The notes below the pieces were generated by a model. That model ran no database searches. It was not told the origin of the DNA and was given only the letters and a program-made list of their open reading frames with translations. A program made the position numbers and the translations under genes. Shown here piece after piece: positions 7,248 through 14,938 of a stretch of 64,000 nucleotides of DNA. How positions within the stretch are numbered: position 1 is the stretch's first letter; each line of letters begins with the position of its first letter. The stretch comes from Arthrobacter sp. H16F315 (GTDB lineage Bacteria; Actinomycetota; Actinomycetes; Actinomycetales; Micrococcaceae), in NCBI RefSeq assembly GCF_024124825.1, contig NZ_JAMXSS010000002.1:62001-126000 (forward strand), in the 5' to 3' direction.

Positions 7248-8156
7248 TTGGGACTTGAGTGGCCGGGGGCGGCCTATGTCAGAGGAGACATGGACGAGAA
7301 CACAAAGGCGAGCGTGCAGGCAGTGATCGATGAGTTCGGTGATGCCTCCAAGCGGAACCTCACTGCTCTAGGGCTGCCATCCCACGCTTCCCCGTTCGGG
7401 AAGCCGTTCTCACTTAGCGTGCTTCGCGACAGCCGCCAGATTATGGTCGCGTGCAGCCCCGCGACAGGAATGGCGCAACTCGCTTGGCTTGATCGGCCGA
7501 GCGAGTTCTTCGCCCCGGCGGCCCTGATTAGCCTCATGCAGGATCAGTTAGGTCTACCGGTGAGTGCCTTGGCTTCCCTTCCGTTGCCTTCCGATCCTCA
7601 GCGTGTAGCAAAGATCGAAGCCGCTGCGGCAACCCACGCAAAGGAAGTGGAGACGATGAACGCCCTAAGTAAGCTCGGGGATATCGAGCATGTGAGACAT
7701 CTCGATCCTTACTTACGGAAGTTTCTCGAGGATCATCCCGACCCCAGCCGGAATGTCTTCATCATGATGCGCTTCGGCGCTAGCGATCAGATGAAGCAGA
7801 TTCACGACGCTATCGTCGCTGGCCTCGCCGAGCATGGGATGAACGCAGTTCGGGCCGATGATCGGGACTACACCGGTGAACTTTGGTCTAACATCGAGGT
7901 CTACCTATCCGGCTGCCAGTACGGCATCGCTGTCTTCGAGGACATTGAACAGCGCGACTACAACCCGAATGTCTCTCTTGAACTCGGGTACCTCATGGGA
8001 CGGGGCAAGCGCACGCTGCTCCTCAAAGAGAAGCGTTTGCCCAACATGCCCTCCGATGTGGTCCACCGCCTCTATAGGGAGTTCGACGGCTACGACATTG
8101 AGCACTCTGTCAGGCGCGAGGTCGGGACCTGGATTACTAGGGATCTGCGGATCTGA
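7248..8156 (+). CDS. TIR/deoxyribosyltransferase-like nucleotide-binding protein
   Basis: 302 residues. The N-terminal half (1-165) is unrecognised and soluble. The C-terminal half begins NVFIMMRFGASDQMKQIHDA, followed by AVRADDRDYTGELWSNIEVY, YGIAVFEDIEQRDYNPN and VSLELGYLMGRGKRTLLL. This pattern belongs to TIR-like or nucleoside-deoxyribosyltransferase-like domains in defence proteins, and the Glu in SLELGY is the expected catalytic residue. The TTG at 7248 has AGGAG five bases upstream. An internal ATG at 7290 also follows AGGAG, but at only two bases. The gene is transcribed away from the TIR-SLATT operon across the palindromic operator pair, so it may be co-regulated and part of the same system as sensor or NAD-cleaving enzyme. 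Confidence 0.7.
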   Translation: MGLEWPGAAYVRGDMDENTKASVQAVIDEFGDASKRNLTALGLPSHASPFGKPFSLSVLRDSRQIMVACSPATGMAQLAWLDRPSEFFAPAALISLMQDQLGLPVSALASLPLPSDPQRVAKIEAAAATHAKEVETMNALSKLGDIEHVRHLDPYLRKFLEDHPDPSRNVFIMMRFGASDQMKQIHDAIVAGLAEHGMNAVRADDRDYTGELWSNIEVYLSGCQYGIAVFEDIEQRDYNPNVSLELGYLMGRGKRTLLLKEKRLPNMPSDVVHRLYREFDGYDIEHSVRREVGTWITRDLRI

Positions 8157-8460
8157 TTTGTCAGTGCCCGGCCAAGTGCAGAATGCGCATGGAGACTATG
8201 ACTGTGGCAGCGAAGAGTGTCCCGGCCTCAGCGATAGCGCGAACCAGTTGCTCGCTCGAATCCGAGATCGCTAAGTAAGCTCAGGGGAGTTCAACGGGCT
8301 GCACATCTAGGGCGGGCCCGGGGAAGCAGTGTGTGCTCCTGCCGTTGAGCTTGTGAGAGCTGGGCTGGTCCAGGTGATGGTTGGCTCCGACTATATGAAC
8401 ATCCATATCCGCGTCCGGGTTTCCTCTTCACAAGCGGACATTGGCTTGGCTCACCCCCTC

Positions 8461-8830
8461 TCAGCCCGTTGCGTTTATCAATCCAGCGAGGCCAACAACC
8501 GCCAAGGCTCCGCATCCAACAGTTCTGCGCTCGCTCAACTTTTTCATCGATTTCCGCCACACCTTTAGGGACGCTCCACGGCTTCCGAGAGGTTCTCGAG
8601 CCTTTCCACGGATTTCTCGCCGAGGCCGGCGGCGATGGCAGTCGCAGTCTCGCGCCAGGCGGTAAGTTCTGCAATGGCCAGTTGGGGCTGGTTGGTGGCA
8701 AAAGACGCACGAGCGGCTTGCCGAGGACTCCGGCGGCTCTGATCGCACCGAATTTAGACGCGTCTGGGCCGCGTAGGCGTTCGTTGGCACCGCGCGTGCC
8801 ACCGCCACACTGCAACTCGGGCTTGTTTAG
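8461..8830 (-). pseudogene. Decayed gene for a helical protein with C-terminal membrane helix
   Basis: One minus-strand frame reads AARASFATNQPQLAIAELTA, WRETATAIAAGLGEKSVERL and ENLSEAVERP before a TAA. The next frame continues LKVWRKSMKKLSERRTVGCG and ALAVVGLAGLINATG. Adding one base to the three-base G run at 8568-8570 would join them. No start codon is found in the first frame and a stop lies not far upstream, so at least one more lesion is needed. The last 18 residues form a plausible transmembrane segment. Family unknown. Like the TIR-SLATT operon, it lies directly downstream of a 44-bp repeat with the TTCCGTGACGGAA palindrome. Confidence 0.4.
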
Positions 8831-8876
8831 CCCGACGTGGTTAGCTCGCGATCGGTCAAACCTCGGGGGAACTCAT

Positions 8877-8920
8877 TTCTTGCCTCGGCCCGCAGAGGCT
8901 ATTCCGTGACGGAACTCCAC
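8877..8920 (+). repeat. 44-bp repeat, copy 2 with TTCCGTGACGGAA palindrome
   Basis: Second copy of the repeat at 6914-6957. The perfect palindrome is at 8902-8914. It stands upstream of the decayed minus-strand gene at 8461-8830 in the same arrangement as the first copy before the TIR-SLATT operon, which suggests a shared promoter/operator cassette or the repeat ends of a small mobile unit. Confidence 0.65.
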
Positions 8921-9014
8921 ATCTTCGCCATTGTCCCTCAACGAGCCGGCCAAGCGGGAACACCCTCTTTTGTTGGGAGCCACTTCCGTCCATCACATAT
9001 TTTCGTGAACGAGC

Positions 9015-12000
9015 TCAACCGAAGCTTCGCGGAACCGACGCCGAACTATTGCGCCACCGCAGCCGCAGTCGCGAACACATCAGCCGGCATCGGCCGGTGC
9101 AACTTCCAGGTGATGGCAATGGGCTTCTCCCCGCATGCTGCACATAGTCCACCTGCCCGAGGCACGTGTACGGAACGGTCAGCCCGGTCTCGTCCTCTGA
9201 CGTGTCCCGGGTGAAGATCAGAATCCTCGAGCCGTGCGCGGCCCGATCCAGGTAGCGCCTGCCCGTCGGGCTACCGGGAGATGTCGCGTTCTGCGATTCC
9301 CAGTGGAACAGCTCCGGGCTGATCGCGTAGTCCTTGTACATGGTGGTGGCCGAGTGCTTCTTGTCGTCCTTGTTCAGCGTGACGAAGAAGGCGTCCGTCG
9401 CCGTCGCCGGGCACCAGGCGACACCCTCACGGTGCTGCACGTTCTTGCCGAGCTCCAGCGACCCGTATTGCAGCGCGGCCAGGACTTCCTCACGCCGGTA
9501 GGTCGCATGCGAGAGAAGCGGGACATGCTGTAGGCCCGCCCCGAGGCCCTTGGCTGCATGCCGGGACGCGGCCACTCCAAGCTTCACGACCTGGCGGATC
9601 TCGCCGCAGACGAACTGGTAGCCGCGCAGGTAGTCCAGGCCGGCGTCGTACGACGGGAACCCGCCGCCGTCGTCCCAGAGCGTGTAGAACAGCATGCGGG
9701 CGAAGGTCTGCTCTCGCATACCGAGATCCGCGTAGCGGGGCGCATCGGCGCCGACGAGCATCGAGTACGCCGCGGCGCGTTCCGGATCGTCGACGTGGAT
9801 CAGGGCTGCCATACGGCCGAGAAGCTTTTTCTCGTCGGCGTCGGAGAGCTCCCGAATCCTTCCGCTGAGGACCGTCTCCAGCGGCGAGAAGCCCTCTATA
9901 AGTCCCGCCTGGCGCAGGTAGCCGGTCCACGAGTCCTTCGTGGACCGGTAAATCGACTTCACGTCGTTCCCGGACCGCTCGAGATACGCCTGCAGCTCGG
10001 TCTCCGCGTACGAGGCGATGTCCCGGACCAGCTGCGCCCGGTTGAACCGCAGTTGCGCCTTGATGTTGTCCAGCACGACTTTCTGCGCCACCCGGTCCAG
10101 GACAATCTGCGAGCCGGACGGCAGGTAGGGGAATTCGTCTTCGACAGCCTTTTCCAGCTCCTTGCGCCCGTAGCCGGTGAGCGCTTGGTAGCGCAGGTCA
10201 AAGCGGAACTCGCGGCGTTGCTGGCCGATGAAGTCCATGACGGTGAGCACCGCTTTGCCCTCGGCCCGGCGCAGCCCGCGCCCCAGCTGCTGGAGGAAGA
10301 TCGTGGCGCTCTGCGTGGGCCGGAGCAGCAGGATGGTGTCCACCTGCGGCAGGTCCAGGCCTTCGTTGAAGAGGTCGACGGCGAAGATGCAGTTGATTTC
10401 CCTGGTGCGGAGCCGCTCCAGCGCCGCGGCGCGGTCGGCGTCGTCGGTGCTCCCGTCGACGGCAACGGAGGCGATGCCGGCGCGGTTGAACACCAGCGCC
10501 ATGTAGTGGGCGTGCTGGACCGAGACGCAGAAGCCGATGGCCCGCATCTGGTCCGTGCTGGTGACCTTGTCGCGCAGTTCGCGGATCACCTTGGCGGCGC
10601 GGGCGTCGTTGCCGGTGTAGAGGTTGCTCAGCTGTGTGGTGTCGTAGTTGCCGCGCTTCCACTCCAGCTGGCTCAGGTCAACGTCGTCCGAGACGCCGAA
10701 GTAGTGGAACGGCACCAGCAGGTCCGCGTCCAGGGCGTCCCAGAGCCGCAGTTCACTCGCGGTGCGGCCGTCGAAGAACTGCTTGGCGACGTCGACGCCG
10801 TCGCCGCGTTCCGGTGTCGCCGTCAGCCCGAGGAGCTGCTGCGGCTGCAGGTGGTCCAGCAGCCGGCGGTAGGTGGGCGCCATGGCGTGGTGGAACTCAT
10901 CGATGACGACGACGTCGAAGAAGCCCGGTGCCAGCTGTTCGATGCCGAGGGATGAAAGCGACTGGACGGAGGCGAAGATGTGCTTCCAGTGCCTGGGTTT
11001 GTGTTCCCCGACGTAGAGTTCGCCGAAGGCGCCGTCCTGCATGACGTCGCGGTAGGTGCGCATGGCCTGTTTCAGGATTTCCTGGCGGTGGGCGACGAAG
11101 AGCAACTTCAGATCGCGGCCGGCCGCTTCGCAGAGGCGCTTGTAGTCCAGCGCGGCGATGACGGTCTTGCCTGTGCCGGTGGCTGCGACGACGAGGTTGT
11201 GGTTGAACCCCTTGAGCCGCTCGGCTTCCAGGTCCTCGAGCATTTCCTCCTGGTGGAGGTACGGCTGGACCTCGAGGCCGGTGGCTGCCCCGGGGATGGC
11301 GGTCCGGCGGCCTCCGTTGCGTTCGAGGGCGGCGGCCAGCTTTTCGCCGTCGCGTTCCGGATCATAGCTTTGAAAGGCTCGCTGCGCCCAGTAGCTGTCG
11401 AAGGTGACCTCGAACTTCTGCAGCAGCGCAGGCGTGCCGACGGCGCTGAGCCGGACGTTCCATTCAAGGCCGTCCAGGAGGGCCGCCTGGCTGAGGTTGG
11501 AGCTGCCGACGTAAGCGGTGTCGAAGCCGGAGTCCCGGCGGAACAGCCATGCCTTGGCGTGCAGCCGCGTGGCCTGCGTTTCGTAGCTGATCTTCACCTC
11601 GGCGCCATATCGAGTCACTAGTTCGTCGATGGCGCGGCGTTCCGTGGCGCCCATGTAGGTGGTGGTAATGACACGAAGTTTGGCGCCGCGCTCCCTTAGC
11701 TGTTCCAGCGCCGGATGGAGCAGGCGGAGGCCTGTCCAGCGGACGAACGCGCATAGAAGGTCGACGGTGTTGGCGGACTCGATCTCGGTTCTTAGCTCGG
11801 CGGCGAGGTTCGGATCGTCTTTGCTGTTGGTGAGCAGTGCTGAGTCGCTCAGCTTGGTGCTGGGGCGGCGCAGGCTGCGGCGTTTGAGGGTGTCCGGTCG
11901 GTGGAGGGACTGGAGCTGAGTGGGGCCCGCGGCTATGCGGTCTGTCGTGTTCAGTTCTTGAAGGAGCTTGTTCGCTAGAGCCACGCGTTCGGTTGGCTTG

Positions 12001-12200
12001 GCTGCGGCGAGTGCCTGGCGGACGGCGTCGGCGACGTGGCGGGAGAGGATGTCGGGGCTGTCTTCGTCGTCTATGGCGTCGAAGACAGGTTGCAGATCGG
12101 ACGCGTTGTTCAACAGCCTGCCGAGCGCATCCGTGTTGAGCAGTTCGTACAAGCCCTCGGGCAGCTGCTTCGCTGCCACTCCCCCAATAAATTCAGTCAC
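9015..12200 (-). CDS. PLD-DEAD/DEAH helicase with DUF3427, C-terminus frameshifted
   Basis: A superfamily 2 helicase of about 1060 residues. After an N-terminal helical part comes a phospholipase-D-like nuclease domain (LHAKAWLFRR, then YVGSSNLSQAALLDG, around residue 213). The helicase core has Walker A ATGTGKT near 340, DEFHHA near 433, LTATPERGDG and the motif VI region QLGRGLRRAEGK, and DUF3427 follows. The family usually starts at VTEFIGGVAAKQLPEGLY, so the GTG at 12200 is preferred to an ATG at 12350. Near the end the frame breaks in the C run at 9129-9132: the family ending EKPIAITWKLHRPMPADVF reads in another frame and would stop at 9046, whereas the given frame adds about 40 unrelated residues to 9015. 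The enzyme probably acts on DNA in genome defence. Confidence 0.85.
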   Translation of the reverse strand: MTEFIGGVAAKQLPEGLYELLNTDALGRLLNNASDLQPVFDAIDDEDSPDILSRHVADAVRQALAAAKPTERVALANKLLQELNTTDRIAAGPTQLQSLHRPDTLKRRSLRRPSTKLSDSALLTNSKDDPNLAAELRTEIESANTVDLLCAFVRWTGLRLLHPALEQLRERGAKLRVITTTYMGATERRAIDELVTRYGAEVKISYETQATRLHAKAWLFRRDSGFDTAYVGSSNLSQAALLDGLEWNVRLSAVGTPALLQKFEVTFDSYWAQRAFQSYDPERDGEKLAAALERNGGRRTAIPGAATGLEVQPYLHQEEMLEDLEAERLKGFNHNLVVAATGTGKTVIAALDYKRLCEAAGRDLKLLFVAHRQEILKQAMRTYRDVMQDGAFGELYVGEHKPRHWKHIFASVQSLSSLGIEQLAPGFFDVVVIDEFHHAMAPTYRRLLDHLQPQQLLGLTATPERGDGVDVAKQFFDGRTASELRLWDALDADLLVPFHYFGVSDDVDLSQLEWKRGNYDTTQLSNLYTGNDARAAKVIRELRDKVTSTDQMRAIGFCVSVQHAHYMALVFNRAGIASVAVDGSTDDADRAAALERLRTREINCIFAVDLFNEGLDLPQVDTILLLRPTQSATIFLQQLGRGLRRAEGKAVLTVMDFIGQQRREFRFDLRYQALTGYGRKELEKAVEDEFPYLPSGSQIVLDRVAQKVVLDNIKAQLRFNRAQLVRDIASYAETELQAYLERSGNDVKSIYRSTKDSWTGYLRQAGLIEGFSPLETVLSGRIRELSDADEKKLLGRMAALIHVDDPERAAAYSMLVGADAPRYADLGMREQTFARMLFYTLWDDGGGFPSYDAGLDYLRGYQFVCGEIRQVVKLGVAASRHAAKGLGAGLQHVPLLSHATYRREEVLAALQYGSLELGKNVQHREGVAWCPATATDAFFVTLNKDDKKHSATTMYKDYAISPELFHWESQNATSPGSPTGRRYLDRAAHGSRILIFTRDTSEDETGLTVPYTCLGQVDYVQHAGRSPLPSPGSCTGRCRLMCSRLRLRWRNSSASVPRSFG

Positions 12201-12527
12201 TTCGCCAGGGTATCGGCTGAACACAACTTCCGCGTGGAACTGGCAAGGCTGCCGACCCTCTGTGAAAAGATGCTTTCCATGGCCCGAAACTGCTGGCTGG
12301 ACCTGTTGACTGTTGATACCTGGAACAGGTTGGGTCCAACGGAAGTTCAAAGTCTGGCTTCAGCGAATCGAGCCTTAGGTCAGTGCAACAGATGAATCAG
12401 GAGAAAACCTGCCGGGTTGCCTAACCCGGGCCTCCCGAGGCGAAACCCAAGCAAGTCGTCGATGCTGCTAGGGCACAGGCACAGAAGATCTTGGCCAAAG
12501 CCAAGGAGGACGCCCCGAAGGTCTTCT
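12201..12527. other. Gap between helicase and membrane protein, with open-frame relic
   Basis: No complete gene. On the plus strand, 12441-12599 stays open and reads PEAKPKQVVDAARAQAQKIL, AKAKEDAPKVFFTERGLMED and VQFQRLTQNLTVLP, a lysine- and alanine-rich helical string that looks coding. It has a stop immediately upstream and no start codon, and its end overlaps the convergent gene. It may be a gene fragment. No hairpin terminator stands out. Confidence 0.3.
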
Positions 12528-13391
12528 TTACCGAGCGGGGCTTGATGGAGGATGTTCAGTTCCAGCGGCTGACGCAAAATCTGACGGTGCTGCCTTGAGT
12601 TGAGGACGCTCACGGGTAAGCGACTGGATGATCAAGAGTCGTGCTTCATCGCGCCGCTCCTCCGTCTCGAATGCGTCGACCAGGCGCTCAGCGGCGAGGG
12701 CTCGTTCCACTTCCAGGGGATGGTTGAAGAACATCTGAAGCTCACTCGACGCTGTCGATGCGTTCCGGAGAACTGCTTTGGCTACGAAGCCGGTGAGGCC
12801 AGCGGCAGCGGCTGCAATGGCTGTAGAGGCTATGGCTGATTCCGCCGTTGTCGCAAAGATCGTCATGAGGCCCATCGCTGCCACAAGTAGGAAGCCCGCA
12901 ATTAGATACCAAGCGGTGCTTCTCTTAGTCGATTCAGCGTAGTTCATCACTATCTGGTGATAGTGACCCAACTGATTCTTATTGGCTTTCCAAAGTGCTG
13001 CCAACTCGACCGAATCTTGCTCTGCGTTCTCTTCCGCCAACTGATTTAGTGAATATTCGGTAAGGAACTGGCGACGCTTCTCTGTCAGCTGGAATGTGGC
13101 CGCCAACAGCGTGATCAGAAGACCCACGTAGGCCGCAAGAATCCAAAAGAAGGACTTTAGGTACTCGACCTCATTGACGAAAAAGAAGAACACCGCAGCA
13201 AGCGCTGCCACGAGGCCTGTGGCGAGAGTTATCAAGCTGTTTCGGCGGGCTATTGCACGCTGAGGTGAGATCTTCCAGGCTTTGTCGATAACCAGCTCTT
13301 CATCAGTAAGGGGGCGCTCGGCCGGCTGGAGTATCTCAAGGAGTGGATTTCGTCTTGTCCCTGGTGGTTCGGTCGGCGCGGCGGTTTCCAT
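12528..13391 (-). CDS. TRADD-N-associated-type membrane domain protein
   Basis: 287 residues with four predicted transmembrane helices in two pairs: about 53-95 (SLITLATGLVAALAAVFFFF and FFWILAAYVGLLITLLAATF) and about 160-205 (AWYLIAGFLLVAAMGLMTIF and the Ala-rich helix after it). Between them lies ELAALWKANKNQLGHYHQIV, which resembles the TRADD-N-associated two-helix membrane domain found in bacterial immune-like systems. Start ATG 13391 has GGGGAG six bases upstream; the in-frame ATG at 13403 lacks this. The C-terminal 60 residues are charged and Pro/Ala-rich. It stands alone, behind the helicase gene and in the same direction. A membrane effector role is inferred from the family only. Confidence 0.6.
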   Translation of the reverse strand: METAAPTEPPGTRRNPLLEILQPAERPLTDEELVIDKAWKISPQRAIARRNSLITLATGLVAALAAVFFFFVNEVEYLKSFFWILAAYVGLLITLLAATFQLTEKRRQFLTEYSLNQLAEENAEQDSVELAALWKANKNQLGHYHQIVMNYAESTKRSTAWYLIAGFLLVAAMGLMTIFATTAESAIASTAIAAAAAGLTGFVAKAVLRNASTASSELQMFFNHPLEVERALAAERLVDAFETEERRDEARLLIIQSLTRERPQLKAAPSDFASAAGTEHPPSSPAR

Positions 13392-13698
13392 TGTTCTCCC
13401 CATTCGTGATTTCAGTCGTATGCCATCTCATCCGCAAGTGCGCTGGAGAGATCTTTAGTTTGTAGAGAAAAGTGCTCTATTGAAGATATACGGCAGCAAC
13501 CGACCGCATCGACTCATGCCATGAATCAATCTTCGTTTGAACGCGGTGAGCTTGCTGCCGATACTCTAGCTGGAGCCATTACGTCTGCTCCGCAGCAACC
13601 AAGGAATCATAGACGGCAAAGTCATCCACGTTGGTCATCTGTCGTGTGAAGGCGGTGAGAAGGCCGGCGTTGCGTGGTCGGGCAGCAATGCAAGCCGT
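13392..13698. other. Intergenic region, nothing recognised
   Basis: About 307 bases of lower-GC sequence between two minus-strand genes. No open frame with coding character, hairpin, repeat or RNA gene was recognised. The promoter of the membrane protein gene should lie in its first 100 bases. Confidence 0.4.
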
Positions 13699-14343
13699 TC
13701 AGGGGACGGTGCGGGTCGCCACGAAATCGCGAAGGGCATCCGGATCAAGGCCGCTCCCTCTTGGCTTCAGCGATCGGTGCACGCCGAGGCCTCCTATCTC
13801 GTCGTGAAGCGAGATGCGGACCAGAGAAACCCCCTCTTCGTGGACCGCATAGGCGTCCTTCACGGCGTCGTAGAGGGCGCGCTGCTTCCAGCGGGGCGAC
13901 CCGTTTCCCTCCAAAACCCGCGGCGGGGCGGCGTCGCCGAACATCTTCTCACTCGAGGGGCTGGACCACTTTCCGCCGTAGCCTCCGGCCTTCAGACATT
14001 CGACTTCGTGGGCAGAGCTGTAGCGTACGTAAGCCGCCGACCATGGGATCCCCCAGGACCATGTCAGTCGGTCCGTGAGCTGCCGGTATCGGTTGAAATG
14101 CAGCTGTTCGTCGAACTCGATGAACAGGCCGTCGGCCGTCGCGAAGTCCCACCTCCCACTCGTGAAGCCCCGGTAGCCTGCCGAGCCGCCGAAGGCGCGA
14201 TGAAGGTCGACCAGTTCGGCTCGCACCCGCTCTGGCAAGCCTGTGGTCGTGGCGGGGTTTTTTTGGTTGCAGGCATCCTTCGACAGGACGTCGTAGCCGG
14301 CCTTGACTAGTTCGGCTCTGAATGCTTCTGCCAATTTTCCCAT
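13699..14343 (-). CDS. Uncharacterised cytosolic protein
   Basis: 214 residues, family not recognised. The most ordered segment is GRWDFATADGLFIEFDEQLH, then FNRYRQLTDRLTWSWGIPWS and later SPRWKQRALYDAVKDAYAVH. The acidic F-I-E-F-D-E-x-x-H-F-N-R-Y element after a strand and before a helix could be part of a metal-binding or nuclease fold, but no full motif is established. There is no signal peptide or membrane segment. ATG at 14343 gives MGKLAEAFRAELVKAGYDVL, a natural N-terminal helix. It is the last gene of the accessory block before the sugar operon and is divergent from the LacI regulator. Confidence 0.55.
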   Translation of the reverse strand: MGKLAEAFRAELVKAGYDVLSKDACNQKNPATTTGLPERVRAELVDLHRAFGGSAGYRGFTSGRWDFATADGLFIEFDEQLHFNRYRQLTDRLTWSWGIPWSAAYVRYSSAHEVECLKAGGYGGKWSSPSSEKMFGDAAPPRVLEGNGSPRWKQRALYDAVKDAYAVHEEGVSLVRISLHDEIGGLGVHRSLKPRGSGLDPDALRDFVATRTVP

Positions 14344-14938
14344 GGCGACAACCTAGCAGGCGTGCGCATCGGCGCCCGTCGACCCGGAATCAGCGCATGT
14401 TCCTGAGTAGCCACTGCCCGACCGAACAGAACTCCTCGTGGCCAGGACATCGCTCCGCCCGACATCGCCGCCGCCCGCACCAATGCCAGGTTCTCGCTCG
14501 GCAGGGGGCAAGACGGCGGAAGCGATGGAGCAGGCCCGACACCAGGGCTGCTTCGGCATGGTCGTCCGCTCCGATACCCGACTGCTTTGTGACCCAGATC
14601 CAGATTCTGAGCTGCGGACTTGGCAAGTAGACACGTTCTAGCTGATACCGACACCATGCCAAGAAGATCAACTTCACCTGAGACAAAGGTCGAAGACGGC
14701 AGGTCAGTAGCTCATCTCCGGAAGTCACCGGGGAGCCGCTCCAAGGAGGACCCCGACTCCCAGTCGTTGCCGTCCTGTCCGGGTTACGCGAGCGCCCGTT
14801 TACGAAACGCAACGCGGTCCCCCACCCACCACCTACTGTTGATCCTGCACGCAACGAAACCGTTTACGTAAACCGTTTTCCGAAACCGATTACGTAACGC
14901 TGACATCACCCAGCAGGCACCCTCAGGGAGGAGGAACA
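14344..14938. other. 595-base intergenic region upstream of the LacI operon
   Basis: No supported gene between 14344 and 14780. The last 140 bases carry the operators annotated separately and a strong ribosome-binding site (GGGAGGAGGA) before the GTG at 14939. It also marks the border between the lower-GC island and the high-GC metabolic region. Confidence 0.5.
14797..14899 (+). promoter_or_regulatory. Cluster of LacI-type operators
   Basis: Three palindromic sites of LacI-family type: CGTTTACGAAACG (14797-14809), GTTTACGTAAAC (14862-14873, perfect) and TTACGTAA within CGATTACGTAACG (14888-14899). The last two centres are 26 bp apart. They precede the regulator gene at 14939, so autoregulation and control of the transport operon are likely. 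Confidence 0.7.

Larger units (their letters stand above)
8157..9014. other. 858-base stretch without an intact gene
   Basis: It holds only the decayed minus-strand reading frame at about 8461-8830 and the second 44-bp repeat at 8877-8920. The remaining sequence (8157-8460 and 8921-9014) shows no supported gene, RNA or terminator. Confidence 0.5.

Noticed and set aside
9558..10955. Long plus-strand open frame opposite the helicase
   Set aside because: It is the antisense shadow of a high-GC coding gene: its protein is Val/Gly/Arg/Leu-rich with no motifs, while the minus strand has complete helicase motifs.
1..14340. Intact prophage or integrative element
   Set aside because: No structural, replication or conjugation genes and no tRNA/attachment pair were seen; only transposase and recombinase relics.
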